A stretch of 9,323 bases of DNA. Origin: an uncultured Oscillospiraceae bacterium. Its GTDB lineage: Bacteria > Bacillota > Clostridia > Oscillospirales > Oscillospiraceae. The notes under the pieces are model-generated. The model made no database searches. It was given only the letters and a program-made list of their open reading frames with translations, and had not been told where the DNA came from. Of this stretch, positions 4,641 to 9,323 are shown in pieces (positions within the stretch are counted from its first letter, which is position 1; the number at the start of each line of letters is the position of its first letter). Location: positions 1-9,323 of the forward strand of contig CAJUAS010000051.1 in the NCBI GenBank assembly GCA_910584395.1, given 5' to 3'. The position numbers and the translations under genes are program-made.

Positions 4641-5294
4641 ATGAACTTTGAACACTTTTTTCCTGTGTGGGATCAATTAAACGCAACGCAGAAAAGCCGG
4701 ATACAGGACAGTTTGATTGAACGGCAGATCAAAAAGGGAACCATGATCCACAACGGGAGCATGGACTGTACCGGGCTGCTGCTGGTGCGGTCCGGACAAC
4801 TGCGAGCCTACATTCGCTCCGACGAGGGGCGGGAGATCACCCTTTACCGTCTGTTTGACAGGGATATGTGTCTGTTTTCGGCCTCCTGCATCATGCGCTC
4901 CATCCAGTTTGATGTAGCCATTGAAGCGGAAAAGGATACCGACCTGTGGATCATTCCCCCGGAGGTCTATAAAACGATCATGGAGGAGTCCGCGGCGGTG
5001 GCGAATTACACCAACGAGCTGATGGCCTCCCGTTTTTCAGACGTGATGTGGCTGATAGAGCAGATCATGTGGAAGAGCTTCGACAAGCGGCTGGCCGCCT
5101 TTCTGCTGGAGGAGGCCGCCATCGAGGAGAGCAGCCGCCTCCACCTCACCCACGAAGCCATCGGCAGCCACCTGGGCAATCCCCGGGAGGTGGTCACCCG
5201 GATGCTCCGCTATTTCCAGGACGAGGGCATGGTGAAGCTGTCCAGAGGGATGATCGAGATTACAAATGAAGAAAAACTGCGGCAAATGGTCTGA
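4641..5294 (+). CDS. Crp/Fnr family transcriptional regulator
   Basis: 217 residues. An N-terminal cyclic-nucleotide-type beta-roll domain spans about 5-115, a long dimerisation helix about 119-150, and a winged helix-turn-helix about 150-210. The recognition helix NPREVVTRML has R182, E183 and R187, the R-E-x3-R pattern that in CRP reads GTGA half-sites. There are only three cysteines (C43, C77, C83, the last two in MCLFSASCIM), so an FNR-type four-Cys [4Fe-4S] site is not evident; redox sensing by C77/C83 or ligand binding are alternatives. It is flanked by its own promoter and a terminator, so it is transcribed alone. Three GTGA-type sites in this window, upstream of the redox operons, make it a likely activator of them. 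ATG 4641 is chosen over 4626 because of the promoter and ribosome site positions. Confidence 0.92.
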   Translation: MNFEHFFPVWDQLNATQKSRIQDSLIERQIKKGTMIHNGSMDCTGLLLVRSGQLRAYIRSDEGREITLYRLFDRDMCLFSASCIMRSIQFDVAIEAEKDTDLWIIPPEVYKTIMEESAAVANYTNELMASRFSDVMWLIEQIMWKSFDKRLAAFLLEEAAIEESSRLHLTHEAIGSHLGNPREVVTRMLRYFQDEGMVKLSRGMIEITNEEKLRQMV

Positions 5295-5298
5295 CCCA

Positions 5299-5334
5299 AA
5301 AAGTCCTCCTGTGCGTTTGCACAGGAGGACTTTT
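5299..5334. terminator. Bidirectional Rho-independent terminator
   Basis: A perfect 16-bp inverted repeat (5299-5314 and 5319-5334) with a 4-base loop (GTTT) and A/T-rich outer ends, so each strand has a U-tract (TTTT on plus, TTTTT on minus). It starts 5 bases after the Crp/Fnr stop codon and ends 9 bases before the 3' end of the convergent CoA-disulfide reductase gene, serving both. Confidence 0.93.
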
Positions 5335-5343
5335 CTTCTCCCA

Positions 5344-7038
5344 TCAAGCCTGCTCCATTCCACAGGCGGTGGCCTGTTCGATCAGGCAGCGGTCGTGTTT
5401 CACCGCGTCATAATAGCGGTAGCCGCCGGCGAAGTTGTAGCAGTCAAAGCCGTGGCCCGTCAGGATCCGGGCGGCGATGTAGCTGCGCAGGCCGCTCTGG
5501 CACACCAGATAGACCGGCTTGCCCTTGTCCAGTTCTCCCAGCCGCTGGCGCAGGTCGTCCACCGGGATGTTGACAAACCCGTCCATATGACCGGCGTTGA
5601 ACTCCATCTCTGTGCGGGTATCCAGCAGGGTCACGCTGCCGTCCCGGGGCAGAGCGTCCACATCCTCCAGATACCACTGCTTCATTACGCCGTTTTTCAG
5701 GTTCTCTACCATGAAGCCCGCCATATTCACCGGGTCTTTGGCGGAGGAATAGGGCGGTGCGTAGGCCAGGTCCAGGTCCTTCAGGTCGGCGGCCTTCATG
5801 CCGCAGCGGATGGCGGTGGCAAGCACGTCGATGCGCTTGTCCACCCCCTCGTAGCCCACGATCTGGGCTCCCAGCAGCCGGTAGGTCCCCCGTTCAAAGA
5901 CCACCTTCATGGTCATGACCCTGCCGCCGGGGTAGTAGCCCGCGTGGCTCATGGGGGAGAGAATGACCTTGTCCACGTCCAGCCCGGCCTTTTGGGCGCT
6001 TTGCTCGTTGAGCCCGGTGGCGGCTGCGGTCATGCGGAGCACCTTGATGACGCTGCTGCCCTGGCTGCCCCGGTAGCGGCTGTCCCCGCCGCAGATGTTG
6101 TCTGCGGCAATGCGCCCCTGCTTGTTGGCGGGACCCGCCAGGGAGATGACCGCGTCCTCCCCGGTGACGAAATGCTTTACCTGCACCGCGTCCCCCACGG
6201 CGTAGACATCGGGGACGGAGGTCTCCATCCGGTCGTTTACCACGATGCTGCCTTTCAGCCCCAACTCCAAACCGGCCTCTTTGGCCAGAGCGGTGTCCGG
6301 GGTGACGCCGATGGCCAGCACCACCATGTCGGCGTGGAGGGGGGCGCTGTCTTTCAGCAACACGTCTATGCCGTTGCCCTTCTGGGAAAAGCCCTCCACC
6401 GTGTGGCCCAGGGCCAGCTTGACCCCGCCCCAGCGCATCTCGCCGTGGATGAAGGCCGCCATGTCCGGGTCGAAGGGGTTCATCAGCTGCTTGGGCCGTT
6501 GGACGATGGTCACGTCCATGCCCAGCTCCCGCAGGTTCTCCGCCACCTCCAGGCTAATGAAGCCGCCCCCCGCCAGCACGGCGGACCGGGGATGGTGGGC
6601 GTTGATATAGTCCTTGATGCGGAGGGTGTCCTCCACCGTCCGCAGGGTAAAGACTTTCTCCAGCCCCACCCCGGGCAGCCGGGGCTGGGTGGGCTTGGCG
6701 CCGGGGGAGAGAAGCAGCTTGTCATAGGACTCCTCAAACTCCTCCCCCGTCTCCAGGTTTTTCACCGAGATGGTCTTTTTCTCGGGGTGGATGGCGGTGA
6801 CCTCGTGACGCACCCGCATATCCACCCGGAAGCGGGCGAAGAAGCTCTCCGGTGTTTGGAGGGTCAGCGCTCCGGCGTCGGCGATGGTCCCGCCAATGTA
6901 ATAGGGCAGGCCGCAGTTGGCGTAGGACACATATCCCGAGCGCTCAAAGACCACGATCTCCGCCTGTTCGTCCAGCCGACGCAGCCGGGCCGCTGCGGTG
7001 GCCCCTCCCGCCACGCCGCCGATGATGAAGATCTTCAT
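5344..7038 (-). CDS. CoA-disulfide/persulfide reductase with C-terminal rhodanese domain
   Basis: 564 residues, the length of rhodanese-fused CoA-disulfide reductases. An N-terminal FAD site (KIFIIGGVAGGATAAARLRR), the single active-site cysteine C42 in SYANCGLPYYIGG, an NAD(P)H Rossmann motif at about 157-164 (GGGFISLE), the second FAD motif (VYAVGDAVQV), and a dimerisation domain. From about 465 there is a rhodanese domain with the loop CQSGLRS, nucleophile C513. Relatives reduce CoA disulfide, CoA persulfide or polysulfide with NAD(P)H, the rhodanese Cys delivering sulfane sulfur to the reductase site; others act as NADH oxidases. Which substrate applies here cannot be read from sequence. 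ATG 7038 is chosen, 9 bases after AGGAGG; an in-frame GTG at 7056 overlapping the trx stop lies upstream of that site. It is coupled to thioredoxin in one operon. Confidence 0.93.
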   Translation of the reverse strand: MKIFIIGGVAGGATAAARLRRLDEQAEIVVFERSGYVSYANCGLPYYIGGTIADAGALTLQTPESFFARFRVDMRVRHEVTAIHPEKKTISVKNLETGEEFEESYDKLLLSPGAKPTQPRLPGVGLEKVFTLRTVEDTLRIKDYINAHHPRSAVLAGGGFISLEVAENLRELGMDVTIVQRPKQLMNPFDPDMAAFIHGEMRWGGVKLALGHTVEGFSQKGNGIDVLLKDSAPLHADMVVLAIGVTPDTALAKEAGLELGLKGSIVVNDRMETSVPDVYAVGDAVQVKHFVTGEDAVISLAGPANKQGRIAADNICGGDSRYRGSQGSSVIKVLRMTAAATGLNEQSAQKAGLDVDKVILSPMSHAGYYPGGRVMTMKVVFERGTYRLLGAQIVGYEGVDKRIDVLATAIRCGMKAADLKDLDLAYAPPYSSAKDPVNMAGFMVENLKNGVMKQWYLEDVDALPRDGSVTLLDTRTEMEFNAGHMDGFVNIPVDDLRQRLGELDKGKPVYLVCQSGLRSYIAARILTGHGFDCYNFAGGYRYYDAVKHDRCLIEQATACGMEQA

Positions 7039-7052
7039 ATTAGATGCCCTCC

Positions 7053-7358
7053 TCACAGCATGGCAAGGATCTGTTCTTTGGGCCTTACCCCCACAGCCTG
7101 ATTGGTTACCTTGCCGTTCTTCATGATCACTAAGGTCGGGATGCTCATGATACCGAATTGAATGGCCAACTCCGGCTGCTCGTCCACATTGACCTTGACC
7201 ACCTTGAGGTCGCCCCGCTCAGCTGCGATCTCATCCACGATGGGGCCGACCATCCGGCAGGGACCGCACCAGGACGCCCAAAAGTCCAGCAGGATGGGTT
7301 TCTCAGAGTTGATCACTTCGCTTTGAAAATTGGTTTTATTGATGTTGATAACAGACAT
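7053..7358 (-). CDS. trxA: Thioredoxin
   Basis: 101 residues, a single thioredoxin domain without signal peptide, so cytosolic. The active site is WASWCGPC (C31, C34), the cis-proline is in MSIPTLVIMKNG (P74), and the buried aspartate precedes the active site (LLDFWASW). It keeps protein thiols reduced, can strip persulfides, and is the standard electron donor to CcdA. It heads a two-gene operon with the CoA-disulfide/persulfide reductase; no thioredoxin reductase gene is next to it, so its reductant is not clear from the window. The start is preceded by AAAGGAG. Its promoter carries the strongest copy of the predicted Crp/Fnr operator. Confidence 0.95.
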   Translation of the reverse strand: MSVININKTNFQSEVINSEKPILLDFWASWCGPCRMVGPIVDEIAAERGDLKVVKVNVDEQPELAIQFGIMSIPTLVIMKNGKVTNQAVGVRPKEQILAML

Positions 7359-7390
7359 ATTGCAGCTCTCCTTTGTTCTTTTATGGCTGT

Positions 7391-7431
7391 ATTATATCCG
7401 GGGGAGAAAAATTGTTCCGTGATGTAATCAC
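7391..7431 (-). promoter_or_regulatory. Predicted Crp/Fnr-type promoter of the thioredoxin operon
   Basis: On the minus strand the operator GTGATTACATCAC (7431-7419, perfect GTGAT/ATCAC arms around 3 bases) is followed 22 bases later by a perfect -10 box TATAAT (7396-7391). The -35 position reads CGGAAC, a poor match. With a start near 7384 the operator centre is at about -41. The leader is about 26 bases and includes AAAGGAG. Confidence 0.72.
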
Positions 7432-7509
7432 ATAAACTGAGCCACACAGGAACACGATAGTAAATTATTGTTCGCAAAACAACAGCAGTTGCACCGCTAA
7501 TCAATGAAA

Positions 7510-7547
7510 AAGACCGGGAACGGAGCCGTAGCTCTGTTCCCGGTCTT
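7510..7547 (-). terminator. Rho-independent terminator of the DUF6076 gene
   Basis: A 16-bp inverted repeat (7510-7525 and 7532-7547, one mismatch that is a G-U pair in one strand) with a 6-base loop, followed on the minus strand by a CTTTTT run. It begins 9 bases after the DUF6076 stop codon and separates the mobile-element genes from the thioredoxin operon. Confidence 0.9.
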
Positions 7548-7556
7548 GCTGTGCGC

Positions 7557-8309
7557 TTAGTCTCGGTTTAGTTCCACCCGCAGCTCCTCAATGAGCGCGG
7601 CTCGTTTCTCCGTGCCCTTGGTGGCCTCCAGCAGCAGGATGGTGCTGTCCCGTTTGGCCGCCGCACGCTCCACCCAGGCGTTGAAGTCCTCCCGGCTCAT
7701 GTGGCCCTTCATGACGCGGGCATAGTATTTCTTGTAGGCCCGCTTGTAGAGCTTCCAGGTCTCCTCGCTCTGGAGCTTATTCTCAAACACCGCTCTGGCA
7801 CCCACCTCCCGGCAAGTCTTGACCTCCTCACCGGGAGCGATACGCTCACAGTAGATGGCCCGGTCGCCCTGCTCGTGGAGAAACCAGCGGCCACACAGGC
7901 GGCACTGCCTGGGGGCGTTGCCGTGAAGGATGGCCTTGCCCAACTCTACGTAGAGAAAATCACGCAGAGAGGAGAAAGTGTACTGCTCCACAAGAACAAG
8001 ATCCCGGCCATGCCGCTGGTAATCGTATTGAATGGCGCACTCCACAATACCGTCCTCGTCCAGCAGGGAAAACTCCTCCGCCGTTCCAGTGAGGACTACC
8101 GGCTCACCGAACTCCTTGGCGAACAGCTGCAAGCGAAGCTCCAACCGCCGCTTTAGGGTGGAGCCATCCTCCACGCTCCTGAAATTTTCGTCCTCAAGGA
8201 AGAAAGAGGTCACCGCCTCGCCAAATTTGAAAGGCCCCTGCTGGTCGATCCAGTATTGGCTGCCTCGCTTTTCTATGGTCAGCGGGAAGGTCAGTCTGGG
8301 GAAGCTCAT
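7557..8309 (-). CDS. DUF6076-like protein with four-Cys zinc-binding motif
   Basis: 250 residues. No signal peptide or membrane segment. The centre has C136-x2-C139-GRWF ... YC154 ... TC166-REVGA, a four-cysteine motif that looks like a zinc ribbon, followed by a basic helical C-terminal region (KLYKRAYKKYYARVMKG) that could touch nucleic acid. The pattern resembles DUF6076 proteins that travel on clostridial integrative elements; the family assignment is from memory and the function is unknown. ATG 8309 follows GGAGG by 7 bases. It is a single-gene unit with its own terminator, divergent from the excisionase-like gene, with 145 bases between them. It is treated here as the first gene of the mobile element, because everything to its left is chromosomal redox metabolism. 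Confidence 0.72.
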   Translation of the reverse strand: MSFPRLTFPLTIEKRGSQYWIDQQGPFKFGEAVTSFFLEDENFRSVEDGSTLKRRLELRLQLFAKEFGEPVVLTGTAEEFSLLDEDGIVECAIQYDYQRHGRDLVLVEQYTFSSLRDFLYVELGKAILHGNAPRQCRLCGRWFLHEQGDRAIYCERIAPGEEVKTCREVGARAVFENKLQSEETWKLYKRAYKKYYARVMKGHMSREDFNAWVERAAAKRDSTILLLEATKGTEKRAALIEELRVELNRD

Positions 8310-8353
8310 GCGAAGTCCTCCTCTGCGATAGACAATTTATTTTTGAAACGCTA

Positions 8354-8382
8354 TTGACAATTCTTCTGGCCCATGTTATAGT
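8354..8382 (+). promoter_or_regulatory. Consensus sigma-A promoter of the excisionase-like gene
   Basis: TTGACA (8354-8359), 17-base spacer, TATAGT (8377-8382). Transcription should start near 8389, in the middle of an inverted repeat that overlaps the -10 box, giving a leader of about 65 bases before the ATG at 8455. Confidence 0.8.
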
Positions 8383-8402
8383 CTATCCACAAATAGACTA
8401 TA
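8377..8402. repeat. 10-bp inverted repeat over the -10 box (candidate operator)
   Basis: Perfect arms TATAGTCTAT (8377-8386) and ATAGACTATA (8393-8402) around CCACAA. The left arm includes the whole -10 box, so a dimeric protein bound here should block the promoter. The excisionase-like product of the downstream gene, or another element-encoded regulator, is a candidate ligand (inference). Confidence 0.8.
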
Positions 8403-8454
8403 CACCGTATGGCGATAATAGTCAACCACTAATTTCAACACAGGAGGAAAACCA

Positions 8455-8670
8455 ATGAAGCAATCCAAGTACAAGTCCTACGATGACCTGCCGCTGTTCC
8501 TCAACGCCGAGATGGTATCGGCGGTGCTGGGCGTCGCTCCGTCCAGCGCCTATGAGCTCATGCACGAGCCGGAGTTTCCAACGCTCCGCATCGGCAACAG
8601 GATGGTGGTATCCAAGGCGAAGTTCGTTCAGTGGGTAGAGACCAACACGAAGGGAGGTAATAGTCAATGA
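8455..8670 (+). CDS. Excisionase-like helix-turn-helix protein
   Basis: 71 residues. A MerR/AlpA-type DNA-binding domain: helix-turn-helix at about 17-38 (NAEMVSAVLGVAPSSAYELMH) and a wing at about 41-57 (FPTLRIGNRMVVSKAKFVQWVE). This is the layout of small excisionase or HTH_17 proteins found beside the replication and mobilization genes of clostridial integrative elements. Such proteins bend DNA for excision or control transcription. AGGAGG lies about 7 bases before the ATG, and the stop overlaps the next ATG (ATGA), so translation is coupled. Its promoter carries a tight inverted repeat that may be an autoregulatory operator. Confidence 0.87.
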   Translation: MKQSKYKSYDDLPLFLNAEMVSAVLGVAPSSAYELMHEPEFPTLRIGNRMVVSKAKFVQWVETNTKGGNSQ

Positions 8671-8834
8671 GCAGATCAAAGTTCCAACGCTGGCCTAAGC
8701 GGGATCCCATCAAGAACTGCTTCCTGCTGCCCAACGAGGTGTTCCAGCTTGACCTCTCCGGGGGAGCCAAGCTGGTCTACGCCTACCTGATCTACTGCGA
8801 GGACCGGGACACCTACCAATGCGTGGTCAGCTAA
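8667..8834 (+). pseudogene. Truncated replication-initiator-like HTH gene (N-terminal part)
   Basis: Starts normally with ATG 8667 behind GGGAGG and gives 55 residues (MSRSKFQRWPKRDPIKN ... LVYAYLIYCEDRDTYQCVVS) before a TAA at 8832. The N terminus matches what I recall of element-borne helix-turn-helix proteins that begin S-K-F-Q-R-W-P-K-R-D-P and go on after YQC with PSY-type residues and the DNA-recognition region, for about 110-140 residues. That recognition region is missing here. The sequence right after the stop belongs to a different protein in another frame, which indicates a deletion whose junction lies near 8819-8834 rather than a simple point mutation. Confidence 0.65.
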
Positions 8835-9009
8835 GCAGGCGGTAGAGACGGACATGGGCCTGACCGCTCTGCTGGGCTATCTGAATATCGATCCGGACTA
8901 CCTGAAGAAGCTCCGGGCAGGGAGTGTGAAAAATGTGAAAGCCACCAACGGGCGGCTGACCTTTGAGCGCAAAGCGCAGGAACAGGATGATGAAGAATGG
9001 CAAGACTGA
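8833..9009 (+). pseudogene. C-terminal fragment of an unrecognised element gene
   Basis: Frame +1 relative to position 8833 reads KQAVETDMGLTALLGYLNID and continues to a TGA at 9007-9009, ending in an acidic tail (QEQDDEEWQD). It has protein-like composition and a plausible helical then strand-like pattern, but no start of its own with a ribosome site. The first ATG in frame, at 8854, would give 51 residues. The open frame continues a little upstream into the truncated HTH gene, where the sequence changes character. I do not recognise the family. Its 3' end overlaps the relaxase start by 13 bases, the normal coupling of the gene that precedes it. Most likely the 5' part was lost in the deletion that cut the HTH gene. 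Confidence 0.5.
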
Positions 9010-9323
9010 TCGTCAAGAGTCCCTACATTAAGGGCGGCGGCAAAGGCGGCTACGCCAAGTACATCGCCACACGGGATGGCGTGGAACTGCTGCCCTCGGG
9101 GTACATGGAGTACATGGCCCAGCGTCCTCGCTCCCACGGCCTGTTCGGCGACAGCGATACCGCTGACCTGGCCTCTGCCATCCAAGAGGTCAACGAGTAC
9201 CCCGGCAACATCTGGACCCACATCATCTCCCTCAAGCGGGAGGACGCCGAGCGGCTGGGGTACGACCGCGCTGCTCAGTGGCGCAACCTGATTAGAGCAC
9301 ACAGAAATGAAATCGCCGCCGCT
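8997..9323 (+). CDS. MobL-type relaxase, N-terminal part (runs off right edge)
   Basis: 109 codons are visible: MARLIVKSPYIKGGGKGG followed by YAKYIATRDGVELLPSGYMEYMAQRPRSHGLFGD and NIWTHIISLKREDAERLGYDRAAQWRNLIRAHRNEIAAA. The opening, the YIATR and RPRxHGLFG motifs and the HIISLKREDAxRLGYD motif are those of MobL/MobP-type relaxases, which nick the origin of transfer of mobilizable elements. The HxH metal site would lie just outside the window. Compared with relatives as I remember them, the stretch between YIATRDGVE and YMEYMAQRPR is about 60 residues shorter. The ATG at 8997 overlaps the preceding stop by 13 bases; no strong ribosome site precedes it. Confidence 0.82.
   Translation, partial: MARLIVKSPYIKGGGKGGYAKYIATRDGVELLPSGYMEYMAQRPRSHGLFGDSDTADLASAIQEVNEYPGNIWTHIISLKREDAERLGYDRAAQWRNLIRAHRNEIAAA

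Larger units (their letters stand above)
7557..9323. mobile_element. Edge of a decayed integrative/mobilizable element
   Basis: The DUF6076-like gene, an excisionase-like HTH gene, a broken replication-initiator-like HTH gene, an orphan C-terminal fragment and a MobL-type relaxase follow each other in the order seen at one end of clostridial conjugative or mobilizable elements. The element runs off the right edge. I could not identify an attachment site, an integrase or terminal repeats within the window, so the left border (somewhere about 7440-7557) is only approximate. Confidence 0.6.

Noticed and set aside
5581..5600. CATATG word resembling the palindrome core inside the reductase gene
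   Set aside because: It lies in conserved rhodanese coding sequence (the H-M of GHMDG), lacks the rest of the arm and is expected by chance.
7039..7056. GTG start for the CoA-disulfide reductase overlapping the trx stop
   Set aside because: The AGGAGG lies downstream of it and serves ATG 7038, where the FAD-binding fold begins.
5266..7101. 611-residue open frame on the plus strand
   Set aside because: It is antisense to the CoA-disulfide reductase, whose FAD, NAD and rhodanese motifs are unmistakable. The plus-strand product is rich in His, Gly, Val and Gln, has no motif and crosses a strong terminator.
7441..7509. Possible attachment site or left end of the mobile element
   Set aside because: Only a weak TTGTT-N5-AACAA repeat is visible; no second copy or tRNA end is present in the window to define a border.
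7701..8156. 151-residue open frame on the plus strand
   Set aside because: Antisense to the DUF6076-like gene, whose ribosome site, terminator and Cys motif support the minus strand.

Overview
The window looks like the chromosome of a strictly anaerobic, GC-rich, gut-type Clostridia bacterium (Oscillospirales/Oscillospiraceae-like; this is inferred from protein style, AGGAGG-type ribosome sites and gene content, not from a database search). About 80% of it is a redox and oxygen-defence gene cluster. The right end is the edge of a partly decayed integrative/mobilizable element.

Layout. Positions 1-1923 (minus strand) hold an operon running off the left edge: a DUF6132-like small membrane protein, CcdA, a TlpA-like membrane-anchored thioredoxin, a 2[4Fe-4S] ferredoxin, and the start of a 4Fe-4S membrane protein. 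Positions 2066-3684 (minus) hold a superoxide-defence operon: a double-rubredoxin protein, a ferredoxin-helical-rubredoxin fusion, and desulfoferrodoxin (superoxide reductase). Positions 3755-4531 (minus) encode a DUF134 DNA-binding domain fused to a NifX/NifB-type metal-cluster-binding domain with a His/Cys-rich tail. It is divergent from a Crp/Fnr regulator at 4641-5294 (plus). Positions 5344-7358 (minus) hold thioredoxin followed by a CoA-disulfide/persulfide reductase with a fused rhodanese domain. A bidirectional terminator at 5299-5334 separates it from the Crp/Fnr gene. From about 7500 rightwards there are mobile-element genes: DUF6076, an excisionase-like HTH protein, a truncated replication-initiator-like HTH gene, an orphan C-terminal fragment, and the start of a MobL-type relaxase.

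How it fits together. The main observation is regulatory. Each of the three redox operons has, upstream of its first gene, the same 13-bp near-palindrome, read on the transcribed strand as GTGAT-N3-(A/G)T(C/T)AC. It starts 28-29 bp (centre to first -10 base) upstream of a good -10 box that lacks a good -35 box. This is the geometry of a class II Crp/Fnr-activated promoter, and the only Crp/Fnr gene in the window sits in the middle of the cluster with an R-E-x3-R recognition helix suited to GTGA half-sites. The proposal is a local Crp/Fnr regulon linking superoxide reduction, cytosolic thiol/persulfide reduction (Trx plus CoADR-rhodanese) and thiol/electron export across the membrane (CcdA/TlpA/ferredoxin).

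The Crp/Fnr gene and the DUF134-NifX gene are driven by back-to-back consensus promoters. Their two TTGACA boxes are the inner ends of a perfect 18-bp inverted repeat, so the pair looks like a mutually exclusive switch, possibly controlled by the DUF134 protein. Two proteins (the ferredoxin-rubredoxin fusion and DUF134-NifX) carry strong in-frame internal ribosome binding sites just before their C-terminal domains. This suggests that each gene also makes the C-terminal domain alone. No RNA genes, CRISPR arrays or complete insertion sequences were seen, and no gene-free stretch exceeds 300 bases.
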